From Allobosea sp. CRIB-10 (lineage in GTDB: Bacteria > Pseudomonadota > Alphaproteobacteria > Rhizobiales > Beijerinckiaceae): 64,000 nucleotides of DNA. This document shows, piece after piece, positions 52,999-61,891 of this stretch. Made by a program: the position numbers and the translations under genes. Each line of letters begins with the position of its first letter. The stretch's first letter is position 1. A model generated the notes under the pieces. The model made no database searches. It saw only the letters and a list, made by a program, of their open reading frames with translations, and had not been told where the DNA came from. The stretch lies in contig NZ_FOKP01000022.1 of assembly GCF_900112185.1 (NCBI RefSeq), forward strand, positions 1 to 64,000, read 5' to 3'.

Positions 52999-54372
52999 AT
53001 GTCACAACCAAGCCCTTGGGCGAACGCGTCCGCGGTCCTTCATCGCAACCTCCGCAGCACGCCGCAGCTCGCTCTCAAGGGAGACGGCGTCCACCTCGTC
53101 GATGCCGACGGCAGGCGCTATCTCGACGCCAGCGGCGGTGCGGCTGTGTCCTGCCTCGGCCATGGCCATCCGCGCGTCACCGCGGCGATCATCGCGCAGC
53201 TCGGCAAGCTTGAATACGCCCACACCTCCTTCTTCACGAATGAGCCGAGCGAGCGATTGGCGCAGATGCTGGTCGAGCGCGCCCCGGCCGGCTTCGGGCA
53301 AGGCCGCGTCGCCTTCGTCGGCAGCGGCTCGGAGGCGATGGAGGCGGCGCTGAAGCTGGCGCGGCAATATTTCGTCGAGATCGGCCAGCCCGAGCGCCAC
53401 CGGTTCATCTCGCGGCGGATGAGCTATCACGGCAACACGCTGGGGGCGCTCGCGGTCGGCGGCCATGCCGGGCGGCGGGCGCTGTACCAGCCGATCCTGA
53501 TCGAGGCCTCGCAGATTTCGCCCTGCTACGCCTATCGCGACCAAGGCGCGGGCGAGACGGAAGAGGCCTATGGCCTGCGCGTCGCTGACGAGCTCGATGC
53601 CGAGATCCAGCGCCTCGGCGCGGAGAGCGTCGCCGCCTTCATCGCCGAGCCGATCGTCGGGGCGACGCTTGGCAGCGCCACCGCCGTTCCCGGCTATTTT
53701 GCCCGCATCCGCGAGATCTGTGACCGGCATGGTGTCCTCTTCATCGCCGACGAGGTGATGTGCGGCATGGGCCGGGCCGGGGCGATGTTCGTCAGCGCGC
53801 AGGAGGGCGTGCGGCCGGATATCATCACCATCGCCAAGGGGCTGGGGGCCGGCTACCAGCCGATCGCCGCGACCATGGCGAGCGAGCGCGTCGCCGGGGC
53901 GATCGAGGCAGGCTCCGGCCTGCTCGCCAATGGCCACACCTATATGAGCCATGCCGTCGCCTGCGCCGCCTCGATCGCGGTGATCGAGACGATCGAGGAG
54001 GAGGGTCTGCTCGACAATGTCCGGCTTATGGGCGCGCTGCTGTCGCGCCGGCTGGGCGAGGCCTTCGGCCAGCATCCGCATGTCGGCGACATCCGGGGCA
54101 GGGGCCTGCTGCAGTCGCTCGAACTCGTCGCAGACCGCGACAGCAAGCAGCCCTTCGCAGCGAAGGATGGGCTCGCCGCCAGGATCAAGCAGACGGCGCA
54201 GAGCCTCGGCCTGATCTGCTATCCGTCGAGCGGCACGGCCGACGGCGTCAATGGCGACCATGTCCTGCTGGCACCGCCCTTCACCATCGATGCCGGCCAT
54301 GTCGACGAGATCGTCGAGACGCTCGGGGCGGCGCTGGCCGCGACCCTGCCCGCCGCCCGCAGTGCCGCCTGA
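52999..54372 (+). CDS. Class III PLP-dependent aminotransferase
   Basis: 457 residues from ATG 52999, preceded by GCGGGGA; longer upstream frames run into the promoter. GSGSEAMEAALKLARQY binds PLP phosphate, FIADEVMCGMGRAGAMF holds the ring Asp, and IITIAKGLGAGYQPIAA contains the PLP Lys. Members use beta-alanine, 4-aminobutyrate, taurine or diamines. With the next gene it would turn an amino acid into a keto acid and then cleave it. Confidence 0.88.
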   Translation: MSQPSPWANASAVLHRNLRSTPQLALKGDGVHLVDADGRRYLDASGGAAVSCLGHGHPRVTAAIIAQLGKLEYAHTSFFTNEPSERLAQMLVERAPAGFGQGRVAFVGSGSEAMEAALKLARQYFVEIGQPERHRFISRRMSYHGNTLGALAVGGHAGRRALYQPILIEASQISPCYAYRDQGAGETEEAYGLRVADELDAEIQRLGAESVAAFIAEPIVGATLGSATAVPGYFARIREICDRHGVLFIADEVMCGMGRAGAMFVSAQEGVRPDIITIAKGLGAGYQPIAATMASERVAGAIEAGSGLLANGHTYMSHAVACAASIAVIETIEEEGLLDNVRLMGALLSRRLGEAFGQHPHVGDIRGRGLLQSLELVADRDSKQPFAAKDGLAARIKQTAQSLGLICYPSSGTADGVNGDHVLLAPPFTIDAGHVDEIVETLGAALAATLPAARSAA

Positions 54373-54384
54373 GGAGCCATTGCC

Positions 54385-55257
54385 TTGTCGCGCAAGACCA
54401 TCCTGACCTGCGCCGTCACCGGCAATCTGACGCTGCGCGAGCAGCATCCCGGCCTGCCGGTGACGCCGGCCGAGATCGCCGCCGCCGCCATCGAGGCCGG
54501 CAAGGCCGGCGCGGCGGTGGTGCATCTCCATGCCCGCGATCCTGCCACGACCAGGGGCAGCATGGAGCTTGCCCTCTTCAGCGAGATCGTCGACCGCATC
54601 CGGCAATCCGGCTCGGATGTCATCCTCAATCTTTCGACCGGGGAGGGCGGGCGCTTCGTGCCGGGGATCGACGATCCCAAGATCGCGGCGCCGGGCACGA
54701 CGTTGACCACGCCGGAGCGGCGCGTCGCGCATGTCGAGGCGCTGAAGCCGGAGATCTGCACGCTCGACCTCAACACGATGTTCTCAGGGACCGCGGTGGT
54801 GATCAACACGCCGCGCAACGTCACCGAGATGGCGCGGCGCATCTATGCCGCCGGCGTCCTGCCCGAGCTCGAGCTGTTCGACGGTGGCGATTTGCAGCTC
54901 GCCAAGGCGCTGCAGGCGGATGGCGTCCTGCGCAATCCGCTGCTGATCCAGCTCGTGCTCGGGGTGCGCTATGGCGCGATCCCGAACCCGCAGACGCTGG
55001 TCTATTTCGCGTCGCAGCTGCCGCCGGACTGCATCTGGGCGGCCTTCGGCATCGGCCGGCACGAATTCCCGCTCTTGGCGCAGGCTTTCCTGCTCGGTGG
55101 CCATGTCCGGGTCGGGCTGGAAGACAATGTCTACATCCGCAAGGGCGTGCTGGCGCGCGACAATGCCGAGCTGGTCGAGAAGGCTGGTACGATCGTCGAG
55201 AATTTGGGCGGCGCGCTGGCGACGCCGGCCGAGGCGCGGGCGATCCTCGGCCTTTAG
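54385..55257 (+). CDS. Beta-keto acid cleavage enzyme (BKACE, DUF849 family)
   Basis: 290 residues from TTG 54385, nine bases after GAGGAG. The Zn site is visible: VVHLHARDP with H47 and H49, and VGLEDNVYIRKG near the end with the Glu ligand. BKACE enzymes combine a beta-keto acid with acetyl-CoA to give acetoacetate and a new CoA ester; the first known substrate is 3-keto-5-aminohexanoate. It follows the aminotransferase gene, and its stop overlaps the convergent IclR stop. Confidence 0.9.
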   Translation: MSRKTILTCAVTGNLTLREQHPGLPVTPAEIAAAAIEAGKAGAAVVHLHARDPATTRGSMELALFSEIVDRIRQSGSDVILNLSTGEGGRFVPGIDDPKIAAPGTTLTTPERRVAHVEALKPEICTLDLNTMFSGTAVVINTPRNVTEMARRIYAAGVLPELELFDGGDLQLAKALQADGVLRNPLLIQLVLGVRYGAIPNPQTLVYFASQLPPDCIWAAFGIGRHEFPLLAQAFLLGGHVRVGLEDNVYIRKGVLARDNAELVEKAGTIVENLGGALATPAEARAILGL

Positions 55258-56048
55258 CCCAGCCGTTCGGAGATCCGCTTGGCCGCGGCCCTGACCGCGG
55301 CGAGGTAGCGGCCTTCGATCTGGTCGAGGTCGAAGGCGGAGTCCGGGCCGGAGATGTCGATCGCGGCGACGACCGCGCCGCGCCGGTCGATGATCGGGGC
55401 GGAGATCGAGCTGCCGGCCGCCTCCATCACGCCGCGGCTGACGACATGGCCGCGCGCGGCCGCCGCCTCGACCGTGGCGATCAGCTCTTGTGTCGAGGTC
55501 GGCGTCTGGCTGGTCAGCGGCACGAAGCGTTCCTTGCGGAAGAGCTCTTCCAGCTCCGCTTGCGGCAGGCCGGCGAGCAGCAGCCAGCCCATCGGCGAGG
55601 CATAGGCCGGCACGCGCGAGCCGACATTCATGTTGCTGAGGAAGCCCGAGCGGGTCTGCACGCAGCTGAGATAGAGCACGTCGCGCTCGTCGCGGATCGC
55701 GAGGTGCGCCGAGACCAGGGTCTCGTCGCGCAGCGCTTCCAATTCGGGGCGGGCGATCTCGATGATGTCCTTCGAGGCCAGGAAAGCGAAGCCGATATTG
55801 AGGACGCGCGGCCCGAGCGCGAACTGCTTCGACTGCTCCTCCTCGAGGAAGCCCATATGGCGGAGCGTATAGATCAGACGGAAGACCGAAGAGCGCGTCA
55901 GGCCGAGCTCCGAGGCGATCTCGGTGATGCTCAGCGGCCGGCGCGCCGCCGCGACGATCTCGAGGACACGCAGGCCGCGATGCAGGCCGGGCACGAAATA
56001 GACCGCGTGGTTCTTGTGCTGCGTTTCCGCATCCGCCGCGTCGTCCAT
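55254..56048 (-). CDS. IclR-family transcriptional regulator
   Basis: 264 residues from ATG 56048, with GTG 56075 as a longer option. Winged helix from FVPGLHRGLRVLEIV through SITEIASELGLTRSSVFRLIYTL, then the effector domain with SGFLSNMNVGSRVPAYASPMGWLLLAGLP and VVAAIDISGPDSAF. It overlaps the BKACE gene end-to-end by 4 bases and is the probable regulator of the aminotransferase/BKACE unit and the divergent six-gene operon. Confidence 0.9.
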   Translation of the reverse strand: MDDAADAETQHKNHAVYFVPGLHRGLRVLEIVAAARRPLSITEIASELGLTRSSVFRLIYTLRHMGFLEEEQSKQFALGPRVLNIGFAFLASKDIIEIARPELEALRDETLVSAHLAIRDERDVLYLSCVQTRSGFLSNMNVGSRVPAYASPMGWLLLAGLPQAELEELFRKERFVPLTSQTPTSTQELIATVEAAAARGHVVSRGVMEAAGSSISAPIIDRRGAVVAAIDISGPDSAFDLDQIEGRYLAAVRAAAKRISERLG

Positions 56049-56174
56049 ACGCTGCCTATCCGCCTCAGGGGTCACCGTTCCATTTGCATGTAAAACAGTT
56101 GTGCGCTGCGGTCACGTACGGGCGAGGGGCATGTGGCCTGCGAATACGCTTCGACTTTGCGCCCCCCACCCCTT

Positions 56175-56197
56175 CCCCTCCCCACAAGGGGGAGGGG
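56175..56197. terminator. Hairpin after the FAD-linked oxidase gene
   Basis: CCCCTCCCC (56175-56183) pairs with GGGGAGGGG (56189-56197) over a 5-base loop. It lies just downstream of the FAD-linked oxidase stop (56219) on the minus strand and upstream of the IclR promoter, so it probably ends that transcript. The sequence also resembles common Hyphomicrobiales GC repeats. Confidence 0.5.
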
Positions 56198-56218
56198 TTG
56201 TCGCGTTGCGCACATCCT

Positions 56219-57631
56219 TCAGGCCGGCAGCACTTTCCCCGGGTTCATGATGTTGTCAGGATCGAGACTCGCCTTCAGCGTGCGCATCACGTCGACGGCG
56301 GCGTCGCCGTGCTCCTTGCGCAGGAACTTCGCCTTGCCGTAGCCGACGCCGTGCTCGCCGGTGCAGGTCCCGCCGAGCTCGATGGCGCGGTTGACCAGCA
56401 GGCCGTTCAGCCGCTCGGCCTCGCGGATCTCCTCGGGCGAATCCATTCTGATCAGGAAGCCCATGTGGAAATTTCCGTCGCCGACATGGCCGAGCGCCGT
56501 GACCGGGAAGGGCGCATCCTTGGCGTGCTCCTTGATCTCGGTGATGCAGGCGGCGAGCTGGGAGATCGGCACGCAGGTGTCGGTGCCCCAGCTGCTGGCG
56601 CCGGGACGCAAGGCGAGCAGCGCGTAATGCATGTTGTGCCTTGCCTGCCAGAGCCTGTTGCGCTCCTCGGCGCTGGTGGCAAAGCGCCAGCCCTCGCCGC
56701 CATGGCCTTCCGCGAGCATCTGCACGGTTTCGGCCTGCGAGACCACGGCCGCCTCCGTGCCGTGGAATTCGAGGAAGAGCGCGACCGTCTCGGGATAGCT
56801 CAGATTGTTGTGGCGGTTGATAGCGCGCATGCAGGTCTCGTCGAGCAGTTCGACGCGGGCGACCTGGATGCCGCACTGGATCGTCTCGATGGCGCAATTG
56901 ACGGCGCTGGCGATGTCCGGGAAGGAGCAGACCGCGACCGAGCTCGCCTCGGGGATGCCGTAGAGGCGAAGTGTGACCTCGGTGATGACGCCGAGCGTGC
57001 CCTCGGAACCGACGAACAGGCGGGTCAGATCGTAACCGGCCGAGGATTTGCGGGCGCGCCCGCCGGTCTTCAGGACGGTGCCGTCGGCGAGCACGACGGT
57101 GAGCGCCAGCACATTGTCCTTCATCGTGCCGTAGCGCACCGCATTGGTGCCCGAGGCGCGCGTCGCGGTCATGCCGCCGAGGGTGGCGTCGGCGCCGGGA
57201 TCGACCGGGAAGAACAGGCCGGTATCGCGCAGATGCTCGTTGAGCTGCTTGCGGGTGACGCCGGCTTCGACCGTGCAGTCGAGATCCTCGGCATTGACGG
57301 CGGTGATCGCGTTCATGCGCGAAAGGTCGATGCAGACACCGCCATGCAGCGCGACGACATGGCCTTCGAGCGAGGTGCCGGCGCCGAACGGGATGACCGG
57401 CACCTTCGCCTGATGGCAGAGCTTGACGATGCTGCTGACCTCTTCGGTGGTCTGCGGATAGCAGACGACGTCGGGCGCCTTGGTCGGGTGATAGGACTCG
57501 CCATGGCCGTGATGCTCGCGCTCGCTGTCCGAGGTCGAGCAGCGCGGGCCGAGGAGATCCCGCAAGGAGGCGGTGAGATCGTCGAGGGCAGGATACCGGG
57601 TGGTCTGCGACGTGGCGGCAGGAACGTTCAT
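56219..57631 (-). CDS. FAD-linked 2-hydroxyacid oxidase/dehydrogenase (GlcD/D-lactate dehydrogenase type)
   Basis: 470 residues from ATG 57631, supported by GAGG five bases upstream; 57667 is a longer alternative. VPVIPFGAGTSLEGHVVALHGGVCIDLSRM is the PCMH-type FAD domain, RKSSAGYDLTRLFVGSEGTLGVIT is the second FAD region, and the C-terminal domain has HVGDGNFHMGFL and CTGEHGVGYGKAKFL, the His-rich catalytic parts of D-2-hydroxyacid dehydrogenases. It oxidises a D-hydroxy acid and feeds electrons to the quinone pool or cytochrome. Confidence 0.88.
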   Translation of the reverse strand: MNVPAATSQTTRYPALDDLTASLRDLLGPRCSTSDSEREHHGHGESYHPTKAPDVVCYPQTTEEVSSIVKLCHQAKVPVIPFGAGTSLEGHVVALHGGVCIDLSRMNAITAVNAEDLDCTVEAGVTRKQLNEHLRDTGLFFPVDPGADATLGGMTATRASGTNAVRYGTMKDNVLALTVVLADGTVLKTGGRARKSSAGYDLTRLFVGSEGTLGVITEVTLRLYGIPEASSVAVCSFPDIASAVNCAIETIQCGIQVARVELLDETCMRAINRHNNLSYPETVALFLEFHGTEAAVVSQAETVQMLAEGHGGEGWRFATSAEERNRLWQARHNMHYALLALRPGASSWGTDTCVPISQLAACITEIKEHAKDAPFPVTALGHVGDGNFHMGFLIRMDSPEEIREAERLNGLLVNRAIELGGTCTGEHGVGYGKAKFLRKEHGDAAVDVMRTLKASLDPDNIMNPGKVLPA

Positions 57632-57772
57632 TCTGTCCTCGACTTCCGGCGTTTCCGGCATGCTCATAAGGCAATCTCGACCGTGATGTCGCCCTTGGCC
57701 ACGGCGGTAGCAGCATGAGCGCTCTGCATCGCCAGGGGAAGTGCGCGATCCGGCCGCCTCCAAGCCCGAGCC

Positions 57773-58678
57773 TCAACCCGCTGCGTCGAAGCGGCGCCCT
57801 TCCTCGCAGAGCCAGGCGACCAGCGCGTCGAGGGCCGGGCTGCGCTCGCTCTGCGGTGTGACGGTCAGCCAGCAGCCGGTGGCGCTGTCGAAGCTGAGGC
57901 CGAGCGGATTGACCAGCGCGCCCGAGGCCAGTTCCTCGGCGACATAGCAGCGCGGCGCGAGCGCGACGCCGAGCCCGGCGACGGCGGCGCGGATGATCAC
58001 GGAGTAATAGCCGTAGCGCACGGTGTGGGCGGGCACCGCGCCGCGCAGGCCGTGCGCCTCGGTGAACTCGGCCCAGAAGGCCGGCATCTGGAAATGCTGC
58101 AGCAGCGTCATCTTCTGGATGTCGGCGGCGCGATTGAAACCGCCCAGTCGCTCCAGCGCCGAAGGCGCGGCAACCAACGCGACCTGGCGCCCGAACAGGT
58201 AGTGCGACTCGCGGTCCGGCCAAGGGCCGAAGCCGTGGACGATCTCCAGATCGGCCTCCTCGATCTCGTTCTCGCTGACGAAATTGGTGAACTGGACGTC
58301 GATCTCGGGATGGGCCTGGGCGAATTCGGGAAAGCGCTCCATCAGCCAGCGCTCACCGGCAATGGCGATCATGTGCAGGCGGATCGGCCGGCCGATCGCG
58401 GCGCGCTCGGCGAGACGGCGGGCGCCGCGCTCCATCTGCTCGATCGCCGCCTCGGCATAGGGGCGGTAGATCGTGCCGGCCTCGGTCGGCTTCAGGCCGG
58501 CCGGGCTGCGCTCGAACAGCTCCGTGCCGAGATGCTCCTCCAGCGCCTGGATCTGCTTGGAGACGGCGCTCTGGGTCAGGTGCACCTCGCCGGCCGCCTT
58601 CGCCGTCGAGCCGAGGCGGGCGACGGCGAGAAAGACCCGGAGCGCCGTGGTCGACGGCGGGAGATTGCGGCCGGCCAA
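57773..58678 (-). CDS. LysR-family regulator (GcvA-like)
   Basis: 301 residues from TTG 58678, with GAGGGA upstream. PPSTTALRVFLAVARLGSTAKAAGEVHLTQSAVSKQIQALEEHLG is the DNA-binding domain, with the PS-x-x-ALR start seen in GcvA relatives. Divergent from the argininosuccinate lyase-family operon across 93 bases and probably its regulator. No clear T-N11-A palindrome stands out there. Confidence 0.88.
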   Translation of the reverse strand: MAGRNLPPSTTALRVFLAVARLGSTAKAAGEVHLTQSAVSKQIQALEEHLGTELFERSPAGLKPTEAGTIYRPYAEAAIEQMERGARRLAERAAIGRPIRLHMIAIAGERWLMERFPEFAQAHPEIDVQFTNFVSENEIEEADLEIVHGFGPWPDRESHYLFGRQVALVAAPSALERLGGFNRAADIQKMTLLQHFQMPAFWAEFTEAHGLRGAVPAHTVRYGYYSVIIRAAVAGLGVALAPRCYVAEELASGALVNPLGLSFDSATGCWLTVTPQSERSPALDALVAWLCEEGRRFDAAG

Positions 58679-58771
58679 TAGATATTCCCTCAGCGACTAC
58701 CCCGGAGGAGATCGTTTCGTTTGCCGGTTGCGCGGTCAAGAGGGCAGTGTTTCAGGCAAGGGGAGAGCATC

Positions 58772-60187
58772 ATGAACCATAATGCGCGCCTATGGGGCGG
58801 CCGTTTCCGCAAGTCGCCCGATCCGCGCATGATGAAGCTGTCGAGCGCGGCCGGCGCCCATGCCCGCCTCGCGCCGCAGGACATCGCCGGCGGCAAGGCC
58901 CATGCGGCCGAGCTGGAGCGCGCCGGACTGCTGAGCCAGGACGAGTTCAGGACCATCGTCGCAGCGCTCGAGGCGATTGCTGCCGACCTCGCCGCCGGGA
59001 CGCTCGCCCCTGACGAAAGCGACGAGGACGTCCATACCTTCATCGAGCGTGTGCTGACCGCCCGCATTGGCGCGACCGGGGCCAAGCTCAGGGCCGGACG
59101 CTCGCGCAACGACCAGGCGGCGAACAATCTCAAGCTCTATCTGCGCGCCGAGGCGCGGACGATCGGCGCGATGCTCGCCGAACTGCTCGAGGCGATCGCC
59201 GGCCAGGCCGAGCGGCATGCGGCCTCGGTCTGCCCGGGCTTCACCCATCTGCAGAGCGCCCAGCCCGTGACTTTCGGCCACTGGCTGATGGCGCATGGCC
59301 AGGCGCTGTCGCGTGACGCCAGCCGCCTGCAGGACTGGGAGAAGCGTTCCTCGCTCTCGCCACTGGGCGCGGCGGCGCTCGCCGGCTCGGCAATCGCGCT
59401 GACGCCGGAGCTCAGCGCCAGGGCGCTCGGCTATGACGGCCCCTGCGAGAACTCGGTCGACGCCGTCGGGGCGCGCGACCATGTCGCGGAGTTCCTGTTC
59501 GTCGCGGCGATGCTGGCGACCAATCTGTCGCGGTTGGCCGAGGAGGTCACGCTCTGGACCTCGCGTCAGTTCGGCTGGGTCGTGCTCGACGATGCCTTCG
59601 CGACCGGTTCCTCGATCATGCCGCAGAAGAAGAACCCGGACATCGCCGAGATCTCCCGCGGCCGGGCGGCGCGCCTGACCGGCGATCTCGTCGCCATGCT
59701 CGGCGCGCTGAAAGGCCTGCCGCTCGCCTATAACCGCGACCTCGCCGAGGACAAGCGCGCCGCCTTCGATGCGGTCGACGTGCTCGGCGAAGTGCTGCCG
59801 GCGTTCGCCGGGCTGATCGAGACGATGGAAGCCAGGCCCGAGGTGATGCGGGCGCAGGCCGGCGCCGGCTTTGCGCTCGCGACCGAAGTTGCCGATCATC
59901 TCGCCCGCAAGGGCGTGCCCTTCGCCGAGGCGCACGAGATCAGCGGCGCGCTGGTGCGCTATTGCGAGGAGATGGGCCGCGAGCTCGAGGGGCTGGAGCC
60001 GGTGGAATTGCGCGCGATCGATCCGCGCCTCGACGAGAGCGTCCTCAGGGTGCTGACGCTCGATGCGGCGGTGGCGGCGCGCAGCGGCCATGGCGGCACG
60101 GCGCCAGCGAGGGTCGCCGAGCAGATCGGCCGCTTCCGCGGCTGGCTCTCCGGCTTCGCGCAATGGACGAGGGAGCGCGCGGCATGA
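58772..60187 (+). CDS. argH: Argininosuccinate lyase family enzyme
   Basis: 471 residues from ATG 58772 after AGGGGAGAG. GRSRNDQAANNLKLYLR, THLQSAQPVTFGHWLMAH and the signature GSSIMPQKKNPDIAE (about residue 279) are intact, so a C-N elimination releasing fumarate is expected. It heads an operon with a polar amino acid importer and faces a LysR regulator, not arginine biosynthesis genes. It may be a catabolic paralogue for an N-substituted aspartate, in the manner of EDDS lyase, rather than the biosynthetic ArgH. Its stop overlaps the permease start. Confidence 0.82.
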   Translation: MNHNARLWGGRFRKSPDPRMMKLSSAAGAHARLAPQDIAGGKAHAAELERAGLLSQDEFRTIVAALEAIAADLAAGTLAPDESDEDVHTFIERVLTARIGATGAKLRAGRSRNDQAANNLKLYLRAEARTIGAMLAELLEAIAGQAERHAASVCPGFTHLQSAQPVTFGHWLMAHGQALSRDASRLQDWEKRSSLSPLGAAALAGSAIALTPELSARALGYDGPCENSVDAVGARDHVAEFLFVAAMLATNLSRLAEEVTLWTSRQFGWVVLDDAFATGSSIMPQKKNPDIAEISRGRAARLTGDLVAMLGALKGLPLAYNRDLAEDKRAAFDAVDVLGEVLPAFAGLIETMEARPEVMRAQAGAGFALATEVADHLARKGVPFAEAHEISGALVRYCEEMGRELEGLEPVELRAIDPRLDESVLRVLTLDAAVAARSGHGGTAPARVAEQIGRFRGWLSGFAQWTRERAA

Positions 60188-61077
60188 GCAGTGCAACCCA
60201 GACCATGCCGGATCGCGGCCTCGCCGAGCTCGCCGGCCTGACCATCGTGCCCAAGCGCTTCTACGGGCGCTGGGTCGCCGCGGCGGCGATCCTGTTCGTG
60301 CTCGCCTGGATCGTGAAAGCTTTCGCGCAGGGGCAGATCGCCTGGCCGGTGGTGGCGCAGTTCTTCACCGCGCCGGCCATCCTCGCCGGTCTCATCAACA
60401 CGCTGATCATGACCGTCTGCGCCATGGGGCTCGGCATCGTGCTCGGCGTGGTCTTCGCGATCATGTACATGTCGCCGAACCCGGTGCTGCGCGGCGTCGC
60501 GCTGTTCTATATCTGGTTCTTCCGCGGCACGCCGCTGCTGCTGCAATTGCTGCTCTGGTTCAACCTGGCGCTGGTCTTCCCGACGATCGGCATTCCCGGC
60601 GTGGTCGAGTGGCGCACCATCGACATCATCGGCCCGTTCATGGCGACGCTGCTCGGCCTCGGCATGAACCAGGGCGCCTATACCGCCGAGGTCGTCCGCT
60701 CCGGCATCCTCTCGGTCGATCTCGGCCAGACCGAGGCCGCCAAGGCGATCGGCATGACGCGGCTGACGACCTTGCGCCGGATCGTGCTGCCGCAGGCGAT
60801 GCGCGTGATCATCCCGCCGGTCGGCAACGAGGTGATCAGCATGGTCAAGCTGACCTCGGTCGCCAGCGTCATCCAGTTCTCGGAGATCCTGCGCAATGCG
60901 CAGAACGTCTATTATGCCAATGCAAGAGTGATCGAATTGCTGATCGTCGCGGCCGGCTGGTACCTGCTCGTCGTCACTCTCTTGCAGATCGGGCAGTTCT
61001 TCCTCGAACGCGCGTTCTCGAAGGGCCGGGGTGAGCGCCGCGCCAAGCCTGAGATCGCCGAGGAGGCCGCAGCGTGA
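60184..61077 (+). CDS. Polar amino acid ABC transporter permease
   Basis: 297 residues from ATG 60184 (overlap ATGA with the lyase). The core PAILAGLINTLIMTVCAMGLGIVLG starts the HisM/GlnP domain, and EAAKAIGMTRLTTLRRIVLPQAMRVIIPP is the EAA loop. Single permease, probably a homodimer. The N-terminal 30 residues are cytoplasmic. Confidence 0.9.
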   Translation: MSSATQTMPDRGLAELAGLTIVPKRFYGRWVAAAAILFVLAWIVKAFAQGQIAWPVVAQFFTAPAILAGLINTLIMTVCAMGLGIVLGVVFAIMYMSPNPVLRGVALFYIWFFRGTPLLLQLLLWFNLALVFPTIGIPGVVEWRTIDIIGPFMATLLGLGMNQGAYTAEVVRSGILSVDLGQTEAAKAIGMTRLTTLRRIVLPQAMRVIIPPVGNEVISMVKLTSVASVIQFSEILRNAQNVYYANARVIELLIVAAGWYLLVVTLLQIGQFFLERAFSKGRGERRAKPEIAEEAAA

Positions 61078-61847
61078 CTTCCCTGTCCCCGATCGTCGTC
61101 GCCGCCAGTGTCACCAAGCAGTTCGGCCCGCTGAAGGCGCTGAACAATGTCTCGCTCTCGGTCCTGCCGGGCGCCGTGCAATGCATCATCGGTCCGTCCG
61201 GCTCGGGCAAGTCGACGCTGCTGCGCTGCATCAACCAGCTCGAGAAGATCGACGCCGGCGCGATCACCGTCGCCGGCGAACTGATCGGCTATCGCCGCAT
61301 CGGCAACGAGCTGCACGAGCTCAGCGACGCCGAGATCGCGCGCCAGCGCCTCAAGACCGGCATGGTCTTCCAGCGCTTCAACCTGTTCAACCACATGACG
61401 GTGTTGCAGAACATCATCGAGGGGCCGCTCACGGTGCTGAAGCGGCCGCGGCGCGAGATCGTCGCCGAGGCCATGGCGCTGCTCGAGCGCGTCGGCCTTT
61501 CCGAGAAGCGCGATTCCTATCCGATCGAGCTTTCGGGCGGCCAGCAGCAGCGCATCGCGATCGCCCGCGCGCTGGCGATGAAGCCGCAGGTCATGCTCTT
61601 CGACGAGCCGACCTCGGCGCTCGACCCGGAGCTCGTCGGCGAAGTGCTGAACGTGATGCGCGACCTTGCCGCCTCCGGCATGACCATGATCGTCGTCACC
61701 CATGAGCTCGGCTTCGCCCGCGAGGTCGCAAGCGACGTCGTCTTCATGGACAAGGGCGAGATCGTCGAGCAGGGGCCGCCGCGGCAGGTGCTGGTCGCGC
61801 CGAGCCAAGCCCGCACCCGCGACTTCATCGCCGCCGTCCTCAAGTGA
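61074..61847 (+). CDS. Polar amino acid ABC transporter ATP-binding protein
   Basis: 257 residues from GTG 61074. Walker A GPSGSGKST, Q-loop VFQRFNLFNHMTVLQN, signature LSGGQQQRIAIARAL, Walker B VMLFDEPTSALD and H-loop VVTHELGFAREV match GlnQ/HisP proteins. The start overlaps the permease stop as GTGA. Confidence 0.93.
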   Translation: MTSLSPIVVAASVTKQFGPLKALNNVSLSVLPGAVQCIIGPSGSGKSTLLRCINQLEKIDAGAITVAGELIGYRRIGNELHELSDAEIARQRLKTGMVFQRFNLFNHMTVLQNIIEGPLTVLKRPRREIVAEAMALLERVGLSEKRDSYPIELSGGQQQRIAIARALAMKPQVMLFDEPTSALDPELVGEVLNVMRDLAASGMTMIVVTHELGFAREVASDVVFMDKGEIVEQGPPRQVLVAPSQARTRDFIAAVLK

Positions 61848-61891
61848 CCCGAGACCCAGTGAACCCAAGCAAAGACAAGAGGGAGATCACC

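Noticed and set aside
53002..54732. 576-codon minus-strand frame opposite the class III aminotransferase
   Set aside because: Antisense artefact of high GC at third positions.
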